Source: Otis tarda (taxonomy: Eukaryota > Chordata > Aves > Otidiformes > Otididae). Taken from it: a DNA stretch of 64,000 bases. Positions 36,701 through 47,200 of the stretch are shown one piece after another; within the stretch, counting starts at the first letter, position 1, and each line of letters begins with the position of its first letter. The position numbers and the translations under genes were made by a program. The notes under the pieces are model-generated. The model was given only the letters and a program-made list of their open reading frames with translations, did not search any database and was not told the origin of the DNA. The stretch covers positions 5,092,501-5,156,500 of the forward strand of contig CM048576.1 of NCBI GenBank assembly GCA_026413225.1. The letters run 5' to 3'.

Positions 36701-39700
36701 GGCTAGAGAAACTTGGAAACCAAATGATTCAATTTAAAACAAGACATGTTTCTGCAGCTGTGCTGATCAGGACAAATGAAATAAATTTACAGAAAGGAGT
36801 CCCACTAACTGAAAAATTGAGTGTCTCGGGCACTTTGAAGGGGGATCATGGTCAAGAGAGGCAAGAAAAGGAAAGAGGACAGGACATTGGCTCCCACTCA
36901 ACCTGGACAGCAGAGCTCTCAAGCTGTAGTAATTGCTATGACCCAGACTGCCCCAGCCACACATGCACACAAGCCAGGAGTTGCAGTTCAATATTGCTGC
37001 ACACTTCATCAATCTGTTTACCCTGAAGCTTCACTTGTCCTGAGGATAAGCATGCTATGTAGCTTAGCATCTGGCAGTTGCAGGATCAGCCTTAAAGAAG
37101 TCACTTCTGTCTTGACACAGTCTATAGTGGGCTGGAGTTTCAAGTATTCCTACTTGCCCTAGTTACTTAAATCCATGAGGAGCTGGTTAAATGGCACTTG
37201 TGCCTCCAAGTACTGCACCATCATTTTCCTGTCTTTTTTTCCCCATCTCTCATTCCATATGGTTTCTAGGACGAGGAAGGAGTTTAAACTGAGGTTATCA
37301 GGAAATGTTTTTCCTGAAGAAAGATGGTAAGGGTAAGGGAGTTCTTGCTGAGCGTCCTGTAATGCCCAGGAAACAAAGCATATTCCTTCTTCCTTGGGTT
37401 TCCAGGTTACAATTTTTTACTTGTCATCTGCTTCGAAGCCACTTCAACTTTACTCCAGTGGCACAGTTTTGGTGTTCACTTGGCTTAGCAGTAAGATTTA
37501 GGCTCCACTGAATAAAACATCACTTCTCAGGTATAAAAATCCAACAAGATATTAACCAGTTGATACCAGGAAGGCCCCAGGCACTGCACTGCTCCATGCT
37601 TGGCCATACTTCACTGCTACACCCATTAGAAGCCTATCTGGGTAGATCCCAGCTCTTAATTATCTCTATTTGTTATCTCTATCTATCATCACGAGCCAAA
37701 TAAGTTTACAGAAGTCTCATTTTTTGGAACGTAACAAGATGTCCAAACACAAATATTGAAATGTGTGTGGTGTGACAAGTACATGCAGAAACCATAACAC
37801 CATTACCTCAGTAACCAGAGGGTTCCTGTGTAACCCAGAATAAATACACACTTCGGATCTAAAGGAAAGCACGCAGCATGAATTAATACAAAAATCTAGT
37901 GGCAGATCTTAAATATTAAGATTGGTTTGGTTTTGCTCTATTTTAAATAAATCCTTCTGGATCCCTTTGCTACCGATGAGTAGCAGTTTTTTAATCCTTC
38001 ACAATTACTTCTAAAAGGGTATTCACAGTTAACCGGTCACTAGCAGCACAGAAACACAAAATAAGCTGCCTTCAAAGGTCTACACAAAGATTTACACCCT
38101 CACAAGTCCTGAAACTTTAAAAAAAAAAAAAAAAAAAAAAAAAGCATTTTAAAGTCCACAAAGCACAGCACCCTTAAAACTTCAGTTTTCATTTTCTTCA
38201 CTAGACTCTCTTTCTGCCCCTTCCATAAAGGTCCCTTAGAGAGCAGGACTAAAAGGTATGTTTATGCTTATACTCAGGTTGTGGTGAAATCACATCTCAA
38301 TTAAGCAAGAAATATCTGCCTGCTAGAAAGAGCCTAGAAAAGACCAGAGAACAGAAATTAATCTACTAGGATTTTAAGTACTTGGACAGGTTTTTTTACT
38401 TCATTTTTCCAATGCTTCCAGGCGTACGTGTTTTGACTCCCAGTTAACGTGACCTTTGCATTTCACTGGAAGTGTTACTCACACACAAAGGCAATCCTTT
38501 TTCTGATACAATAAGAGATAAGCTTCCACAGAACCTAGCAGTTCTTTAAGTCAACGGTGAAATAGAGTGCTTGCTAAGGTGAAGCACGTACACTATTAAA
38601 GTCCATCGTGATTACATTTATGTATGTAATAGAGGTAATTTTAATACTGGTTTCCTATTTTCTACATTCACAGCAGGCTATTTCCAACAAAATACTTATC
38701 TACTGTAAGACGAAAACATTAGCTACGTTCTCTTACAGATTAAATAAAAACTTTGGGTTTTAATTCCCTGAGAAAGCAAAAGCCATGTGCCACTACGTTC
38801 CCTACATTACCTCCTTTCTCAGAATTAGAGCTCAGCTGCAGAGATGCTAATTTATATTCTTCATGGTTTTAATCCATCTAGCTAGAAAACATTGCTATCT
38901 CTAAAATACAATTACAAAGTCAAAGCAAAAAACCCCAGCAACTTCCAATCTCCGCATTGTCCCTGAGACTCGAAAAAAATCTGAGCACATTTTGGCCTAT
39001 ATCCTTATTTGTTTGAATTTAAATTATGATTCAGCTGGCTTTTCAGGATTATCTCAGAATAACCAGTCTTCAGTTTTTTTGTTTTCCTACACAGCAATCG
39101 AGTCCCAAGTGCCAGAAGCGTTATGCTCATTTGATTTCACAAAAAAAAAACCAAACTAGAAGAGCAGTAAACAGTGAAGAATAAAGAGAAATTAAACAGA
39201 GAAGGCATGGAAAGAGGAAGAAAATAAAATGAGAATGTTCCACATGTTGGATCACTTTCACCACTCCAATTGGTGTTTGTTTTTTTAAAGATGACAAATA
39301 ATGCTATGAAGCTCCAGGTTATGCTGTCGCATGCTTGTATTTTATTTGGAGAAAGATGCCTTCCTCTTTTGCAGGGATTAAGTACATTGCAGATTAGAAA
39401 AAAGCCTAACTGCCCCCCCCAACAAAAAACCTAAACAACCAATAGAACCCCTCCCACAAAACAAAGAAAATCCAAGCACAAGAAAATAAATACACATTGT
39501 ATGTTGCAACTCCTACTTCTCCAAACAGGAAGTAGATTTGCAGGAACTAGCTGTTAAGTCTTCTGATTTTTTTTTCCTCAGATTGGGAGAATAAATCTAA
39601 CTTCATCCTCCCTTCCAGTTCAGCCAACTGTGAAACTGAAAGAGAGCGTGATGAATACTCAAAGTTGTCACAATTTCTGCACCCTGGAGCAAGGTGAAAG

Positions 39701-41316
39701 GGTTCAAGGTAAATTGCAGTTTTGAAAATAGTAAGTCCTCCAAGAGTCACTTGTGAGTAATCCCTCCAAAAACCATCAAAATTACTTTGGCTTTGTGCCA
39801 GTTGTCACAGCCCAGCCTTTCACTGGAAATCTTTAAAAGTATTTTGCCATTTGCATAAGCTTCTCTTCAGAAAACCTATATGATTTTAAACCAAACATTG
39901 TCTAAAGGTAACTGGCCTTCTTTAGCAGAGTCAAAGGCTACTGTAAACATTATCTGGAGAATGAAGTTTATGTGGGAAAAAAAAAACCCCATGGTATAAC
40001 TATGGAGTTGGTTGGTCAAATATTTGCAGAAGAACATACACTACCTGTGGCTGTGTGAACATAACCTTCCCTTTATTTAGAAAGCTTTATTCAATTTTAC
40101 AGAGAAATAAGACCAAAATTTTGCATGGCTGCCTCACTAACTGTAGGTCTAACAAACATATTGGTATATACTTATTCACCTACTATGTAATTAAAATAAT
40201 AAATAATTCTCAAACCCGAATGCCCAGGAAGAAAAAGAGCTAACAGGAACATTCAGTTTGTAACATGAAACTGGTGTAGCATGGACTGAAAACACCAGTG
40301 ATTAAGTTCAGTGAGGGGAAAAAGCAGCACTCCTAACCAAAATAATTACATGAGTCAAAAAACTGTATGTGCATCGTGGATGCTTTTACAAGTTTCATAC
40401 CAGAGAAGAGCAGCAAGAGACTGCTTTGCCCTCTTCAGGAGCTATTTGAGAAGGCATGAAATCTCCAATTTCTGTGTTCAATAATATGGTACTTTTAGAG
40501 GCTATTTGTCCGATAGGCTGCTCATTTTTCCATCTTCTTTAAAAATTAGGAGAAAAACTGGACTGAAAAGTTAAGATAGGCAATGACTAAAATGTCACTG
40601 TGAAAGACAGGCTGTTGAGAATGGCTCAGGCACTAATTCTTGGTCTTGACTACAGTCATGAAACATTTTATTGGGATGTTAAACTCCAATCCCTGCCAGG
40701 AAAACAACGGCTTGACACACACAGCAACATTGTTCTTTGGAAAAAGGAAGTTGTGTATCTGCTCATAACAGTGAGCAATCACTAACCTAAGACACAACAG
40801 CAAAAATGCTAACAGAAACAATTTCCTTATTCTAGACCCATCGCCACTGCACACTGGTACATGACAATAAAATACCTCCTTTATGAAGGAAAACTACTAA
40901 CTTCCTCTCACATTCTTTGCCTATGAAACCTAATGCCTCAGGGAATGTCTGGGATCATTTCCACAATGCTATACATTGTGCTATACATTGTTGCATTCCC
41001 AAAGGCTGAACTCTATCAGACCCAGGACCAAGAGGCTTGTCCAACCAATCTTCCTTGGAGGAAAAAATAAATAAATAAATAAATAAAATCCAGCACCAGA
41101 ACTTCTAGACTTACAGTGGAATCCAGAGCCTTGCAGCAGCTGGCTGAAATATAGATGCATTACTGGACAGAAGGAGCTGAGCACAACCCTAGAACTGCCC
41201 ACTGCTTTCTCTAGAAGGTGACATTAGCAGTTGCACAGCTCCAGTTGAACAGAGTAACTAGATTAGGCAGCCATTCCTTTACGCTTTCCCTTTTGCTCTC
41301 CTCCCTCTTCTCACAG
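30766..41316. other. Intergenic sequence between the two genes
   Basis: No gene could be supported. Long A-runs occur near 33156-33178 and 38119-38144, and an (AAAT)n microsatellite at 41061-41089. One splice-bounded open segment at 39619-39708 is discussed as a finding. The stretch probably contains the promoter and undetected 5' exons of the downstream membrane-protein gene. Confidence 0.5.
41061..41089. repeat. (AAAT)n microsatellite
   Basis: About six tandem AAAT units after an A-run. Simple repeat. Confidence 0.9.
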
Positions 41317-41349
41317 ATACCGACTGGCAGCAAGGCGTTAGATTATGAG
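41317..41349 (+). CDS. Candidate 5' exon of the membrane-protein gene
   Basis: 33 nt bounded by a very strong pyrimidine-tract acceptor (CCTCCCTCTTCTCACAG) and a good donor (GAG/GTAAGA). It is open only in phase 0, encoding IPTGSKALDYE, and joins in frame to the next candidate exon. No homology recognised; assignment rests on splice signals and position. Confidence 0.4.
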
Positions 41350-41626
41350 GTAAGAGATGTGGATCGAAACCTCTCTGGGAAAGATAGGAATTGAAAGTAC
41401 GTTTCTGTGCAAGTGCTCCAGCTCCATGGATGCTGGCTGGCAGATGGCTTTTTCTGTGCTAAAAAAAAAAAAAAAGACTACAAAGAAGAAGAAATGGCTA
41501 CCCTTACTTTGACAATTACCAGAATTTAGTAGGTGTGCTCTGAGACTAGGCACAAAAGCAAAGCCCTGCAGGGGACAAGACAATAGGCAGAACCACAGCT
41601 AGTTCCTGCATTCCAATCTGTTTTAG

Positions 41627-41723
41627 GCAGGACCTACGCACAAGATTTCTCCAATGGGGCAATTCCAGGCATGCTCAAAGACAGAGATATCTATGCTGGG
41701 GGAATGTAAACTCAAACAAAGAG
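41627..41723 (+). CDS. Candidate 5' exon of the membrane-protein gene
   Basis: 97 nt, acceptor CAATCTGTTTTAG, donor GAG/GTGAGT, phase 0 in and 1 out. The open frame contains two Cys (QACSKTEISMLGEC), fitting a Cys-rich ectodomain. It does not join to the 44120 exon in the required frame without an intervening exon. Confidence 0.4.
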
Positions 41724-42418
41724 GTGAGTTTAGCCACTTCCAGGATTAGACAGTCACTGAGTGGGAATGTTTTGGATTGTAATTTAAAGTGCAGGCAATT
41801 CAGATCTAAGTAAATCTAACTTTAAGAACCAAACTGTTCTAGTGGATACTCTATCGCACACTCCCCTATAAAGCACAACCTTTGGCTGGGAACTCCAGCC
41901 ATTTCTGTGTATAAAAAAAAGGGGTATACTAACTAACCCTTCACTGTAAAAACAGAGATTTGCAAAAGAGCACCAACAATTTCTGGCAACCTGAATATTG
42001 CCAATTCTAACTGGCAGCCCTAACTTTTGCAAAAAGATAAATAAATATCTCCTCTCTCTGAACACCCCTCTCTTGCTTCCCATTTTTTTCTAGGCTGACT
42101 AGCCAGTGGAACAATGACTGCCATTCAAAATATATCTGGAAATCACTCATTTATTGTGTCCCCAGATAGTCCACCCAACTACAGCTCTTTGAACTAGTAG
42201 TTTTGTGAAAGGTCTTTAAGAAACTTATTGCATTTACTAGTGCCACAGAGGAGTACAGAGGATAGCAGTGGGAAGTGTCATCCAGAAATGCTCTTGAATA
42301 TTTCATCATATACTTCACAGGAAAACAAAAGTCTGCTAGATACACGATACCTCATTCATGACACATGCAGGTAGGGGGCTGGGATAGCTGCCTTTTATTA
42401 CAAGGGCAAGGGTTTCAG

Positions 42419-42593
42419 AAGTGCCTCAAATGCCCATCAATGTGAGATGGGACATTAACTCCCTTTACCTACATCTCATTACACTTGAAAAATCTGTTTC
42501 TTACATGAAATCGAGAAGTTTATCACTTCCTTATCCAGATCGAGAAGAGTGCAACGCATTTTATGCAAAACTGAAGGAGAAGGAACCACCTCC
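42419..42593 (+). CDS. Weak candidate exon abutting the solo LTR
   Basis: After TTTCAG at 42418 the frame required by the previous candidate (phase 1) stays open through the LTR boundary (42606). Phase-compatible but weak donors lie at 42549, 42594 and 42606, any of which would join in frame to the 44120 exon. Coding status is uncertain; the end given here is one of these options. Confidence 0.22.
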
Positions 42594-42606
42594 GTCCCTT
42601 TTCTTG

Positions 42607-43291
42607 TGTCGTGGTTTAATCCCAGTCAGCAACTAAGTACCACACAGCTGCTTGCTCACATGCTTACACTCCCCCCCCTCCTGGGGGGATGGGGAAGATT
42701 CTCAGAAGGAAAGGAAAATTTTAAGTTGAGATAAAGACTGTTTACTGGGACAGCAAAGATAATAATAGTAATATATTATTATATAACAACGTATCGTATA
42801 TAAAATATAACACATTATAACATAATATACACTGGTAATATATAGTAATAATAATGATAATAATAAAATATAGTTATAACAGAATACACAAAACAATGTA
42901 GAATTTCGCACCATCTGACAACCGACACAGTCCACCCTGAGCAGTGATCGTATAATGGAATCAGGAGCTGTCTCAGAATGATCACGAGAGAGAGTACGCG
43001 AGTGCAACTTGCCCATTGGCCAACCCTCCTTATATACTGAGCATGACATCTATGGTATGGAATAATTCCTTTGGCCAGTTTGGGTCAACTGTACTGGGTA
43101 CACCCCTCCCAACTTCTTGCACCTGCACATTAATAAAACCTGGGAAGTTGAAAAAAGTCTTTGATCTCTTTGCAACAGCCAATAATATCAGTGTATTATC
43201 AACATTCTTCACATAACAAATCCCATACTAAATCCAAACCACAGCAGCTGCTGGGAAGACAATTAGCCCCATTCCAGTCAAAACCAGGATA
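42607..43291 (-). mobile_element. Solo LTR of an avian endogenous retrovirus (ERVL-like)
   Basis: The 685-bp element begins TGTCGTGGTTTAATCCCAGT and ends AAAACCAGGATA on the plus strand. This is the reverse complement of a common neoavian LTR that normally starts TGTCCTGGTTT. It is flanked by a perfect 5-bp target duplication, TCTTG at 42602-42606 and 43292-43296, and a 5-bp duplication fits class III (ERVL) elements. On the minus strand it carries a TATATAAG-type box (rc of 43029-43036). An AT-rich stretch at about 42760-42880 belongs to the element. No internal retroviral coding sequence remains, so it arose by LTR-LTR recombination. Confidence 0.9.
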
Positions 43292-43296
43292 TCTTG

Positions 43297-44119
43297 AGCA
43301 GCAGATGTCTCGCACAAGTCAGCAGCTGTTGAGCAGGCGGTGTCAGCTTCCCAGGCCCTAAAGAGGAGCCCGGCTGCCCTCTGCTGTGGAATAGGGACTC
43401 AAGCTGACAGGACCAAACCCTTGCTCTCCTGGAGAGCGGGCTCAGAAACACCTAGTAGTTTCACCACCTTTAAAACTCCCACAAAGAATGGGAAAAGTGA
43501 AGAGCATTCAAAAGCAGGTCCCCCAAACTGCATTCCAGGATCTGCCACAGATCTTGAAAAATAGAGGGGACAAACTAGCCATGAATAATTACATTTTCTA
43601 TAGCAAACACCAAAAATACACCAACTGCTTAACAATTTTTTTGTTTTATGCTCATCATAAATTATCCAGCCTATTCCAGCAGTAAAACCCAGCACATCCC
43701 ATACTAACAGATGATCCCTTATGGTAAAAAAAAAAAAAAAAAAGGATTCATAGACTTGGAAAAATCATGGCTGTTGTAGTAGACTCAAAATTTCAGATTA
43801 CAAAGCAAATTGTCTATAGTCATAAACAGTTATCTGTGCTGCAACAGTCCTATTTCATGTGTAAATTCTCTACATTGCACAGAGTACAGCTTATGTTATA
43901 TGACCTGTAGGGGAGTACAACAGGGCCAAGTAACTTCCATGAATATTTTAACACTAGTATATTAGCATGTTTTAACTTTCACTGACCATTAAATATTCAG
44001 TGGTTGAAAGGAAAGCTCTTCTTATGTGTGTCCGTTACTTACCCACATTTGGGAACTCAAGCTACTCGGTGCAATAGATAAATGGCTCTCTTCCTCTTCA
44101 TTTTCTCTATTTTTTCAAG
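43297..44119. other. Presumed intron sequence after the LTR
   Basis: A relatively GC-rich stretch (about 43300-43560) has an open frame from 43340 but no matching splice pair in the required phase, so it is not called coding. An A-run lies at about 43726-43743. Confidence 0.4.
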
Positions 44120-44223
44120 CTTGCCTTGTGACAAAGGGGAAGTACAACTTCAAAATGATGAGGACTGTCAAAGTGGAATTTACTGCAAAAGAAGAGAACA
44201 CAATCTGCCAATTTGTCCAGCAG
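44120..44223 (+). CDS. Membrane-protein gene, exon a (Cys-rich)
   Basis: Acceptor TTTTTTCAAG, donor GTATTT, phase 2 in and 1 out. Encodes LPCDKGEVQLQNDEDCQSG, then YCKRREHNLPICPAG; the CPAG runs into FFCPEG of the next exon, a typical GCC2/GCC3 junction. The alternative open frame is rejected because it hits a stop in the next exon. Confidence 0.8.
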
Positions 44224-47200
44224 GTATTTGTAGATAATTTACCAGAGATTATTAGCTTTCTTGGAGTGCTTCTCAGTCACGTACTGCTCAATAAAAATGC
44301 AGTCAGACTTTAATTTTTATAAATGCTACAGGAGCTCTTAGATAATCAATTGGGCTTGCTGAAATTCATATTATAAAAGCTAAATAAGCTTAAACAACAA
44401 GTATAGAGCATTCAATTTTATTGTAATAAGATTTGCATGTAAGATTTCTTTTCTCTACTGCATAGTATAACAATATTGAAATGGGATATTTTTGTTGAAG
44501 CAGATTAATTTAACTGATTTAGGTGTTATGACTAAAATAAGCTACAACATTTAAACTGGAAGGACACTAACTCATCCATCTAGTCTACATAATACAGCTG
44601 CATTATATAAGAAAAATTGACAGGAATTTTTGTTGTTGTTCAAAGGCTTTTTCTGCCCTGAAGGAAGCATCACACCAGTTCCATGTCCCCCAGGAACTTT
44701 TCGTTCAGAAGGACTAGCAGCAATATCGCACAGCTGTTTGACATGCCCAGTGGATTTCTTTAATCCCATGCCTGGCCAAAAAGCATGTCTTCCATGTGGC
44801 TCAGAGGCAGTGCAGCCTGCAGAAGGGCAAGACACATGCATTTGTCTTGGGAAAGATCAGGTGTTTCAGGTACAGGAGCAGTCCTATGAAAGCAGTCTTA
44901 ACACACATCAGTATTTCTTCACACTTTGTTCTTCATTCTCTTTACCTCATCTGCATTGCGCTATTCAGTCTCTCTCTCTTTAGCATTGACAGCCTTCAGT
45001 ACTACACCTCATTTTCAATTACACAGACCCACAGGGAGGGGGAGAGGGACACCAGATCTATTTATGTTCCAAGTTTCTTCCAGGCTATATCATAGAGTCA
45101 TAGAATGGTTTGGGTTGGAAGGGACCTTAAAGATCATCTAGTCCAACCCCCCTGCAAGGAGCAGGGACATCTCCAACCAGATCAGGTTGCTCAGAGCCCT
45201 GCACAACCTGGCCTTGAACATTTCCAGGGATAGGGCATCCACCAGCTCTCTGGGCAACCTGTTCCAGTGTTCTACCACCCTCATTGTAAAAAAATTTTTC
45301 CTAAAAATATCAATCGCCCTCCTTTGCTGGAAGGTAAAGGGTATGTGTACGGACATCAAAGTTTCATCTAGCCTTGGTCAGATAAGGTGCAATGCTTAAC
45401 ACAGCAAGGTAGAGGATAGTATCTGCATTAGACTGCAGGTTCCTAAACGAATATCTGTTTTTTTCTTTCAGCCCCATGATGCTCACTGCACATGCCCTCC
45501 AGGTTATTGGAGGTCTTTAGGTGATGGAAGACATTGTGTTAGACAAGCATACGATATTTGTCGAGATTCAGCCTCCCGAAACCAGGAAGGACAGTGTTTA
45601 ACCAAGAAAGGATGGGTTCATTATTGCTCCGAGAAGGTATTGCAATTCTTGCAGTAGTTAAATCCAAAGACCACGCAGAAACTGCCCTAAAAATGAACTC
45701 CCAGGCTCTTCCTTCAGAAGGCACAAACAATATGACAATCAATTGTTACTAGTTTAGTCACAGGAGGTTTTGCCTCTTCTTTAACCTGAAATAGGAAGCC
45801 CAGATTTTCTTGCTTACTTAAGGAACATCTGGACATTACTTTTACTGCTATTTTATTCTTTTTTTTTTCTCCTGCAGGTTTGTACTGTCCCTGGAGATTA
45901 TCAAGGCTATGACAAGGTTCTTGGCCTCTGCATTTGTCAAACTGACAGTCTGGAGAGTGTGTGTAATTCTCAGTGTAGAAGACAACAAAGAGATACTTTG
46001 CAGGTCACTTGTACAGAGAAAAATGCTCAGCTTTTTATCACTTACAGGAATGGGAGTAAGGTAAAAGCTGTGATTATTTTCACAACCTATCTATTCTTGC
46101 TAAGTGTTCTAGACTTTTAGTAATCTTTTAAACAACATACACTCTCATTCCCTTTTTTCTGAGAAAATTATAGCAAGCAACAAACAAAAGCCCAGATACT
46201 ATTCTATTATATGCATAGTGTATTTTTGTACCTGGTCTTATACTGCAACTGTGTGAAAAATTCATGTGAAATTGTTTCCTTTTCTATTAGACTGCTGTTT
46301 TCTTAGAAGAATTAAGAACAGTTCTACTAAAGCCATATTTCTCTTTAAAAGATGCCTGCACTTCAGGACAAAGCAAATACACCCATCCAACATACATTGT
46401 GAAAATGAGTGGTAAGGGAAAGAATAACAAGAGCTGTAATATTATCTGAGTATTAAATGTCTTTTATACACAACAAGCCTTTCCATGATATTTATAACAC
46501 AAACAACAAAAAATATTGATGCTTATATCCCGATAGCATGCAGCAATATAAATTCATCACTTCGTGCAAAATTCATCCCACTTAATCCCAGAACACTCAT
46601 CTGAAATCTGTATATTTCCAATGTTACAGGAAAGGACAGATATTCAGAGATTTCCTCCCATTCCCTAAATTACAATTTAAGAAGATTAAGAATATATTTG
46701 CCTGTCAAAGGACTCCCTTCCCAGGTTCTTATCTCTGCAGATTTTCTCTTGGGCTTCAGATTTTAATGTGATTTTACCAAGTTGAATTAGAACTAGCTAA
46801 ACATTTTCTCCCTCAGGATTCCAGAACAAGGTCATTGGCCAAAAGCACTATTTGCACGACCATGTGAAAAATTAGTAATGGGATAGAATCATTTGCAGAG
46901 TTTTATTTACCTCAGTGAAGTTAAACCAGCTGTTTAGGAACAGGTCTCAATACAAAAAAAAAAAAAAAAAAAACAAAAAACAACAAAACCTAAAGGTTTT
47001 GAGTAAGGCTCAAGCGTTTTAAAGCACAACCCTAGAATAAGAGAATGCACTAAGCATACCATTTGGACTTAGATTTTTTTTTTTTAAATCTTACTCAGGG
47101 TCTTTGGCGAGCTGATACTCTGTAAACTAGAAGGAAAAGCAAAATTCAATATATTGAAAACCAGAAGTGACCAATGCTTTTTATACCATTTCAGGGAAAG

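Noticed and set aside
36848-37162. 104-residue open frame in the intergenic region
   Set aside because: Overlapped by equally long frames in other phases and on the other strand; no domain, splice or promoter signal.
43340-43564. GC-richer open frame just after the LTR
   Set aside because: No acceptor-donor pair in the required phase and no homology; probably ordinary intron sequence.
44026-44313. Alternative frame through exon a
   Set aside because: It would enter exon b in phase 0 and meet a stop codon; the other frame continues the GCC2/GCC3 cysteine pattern.
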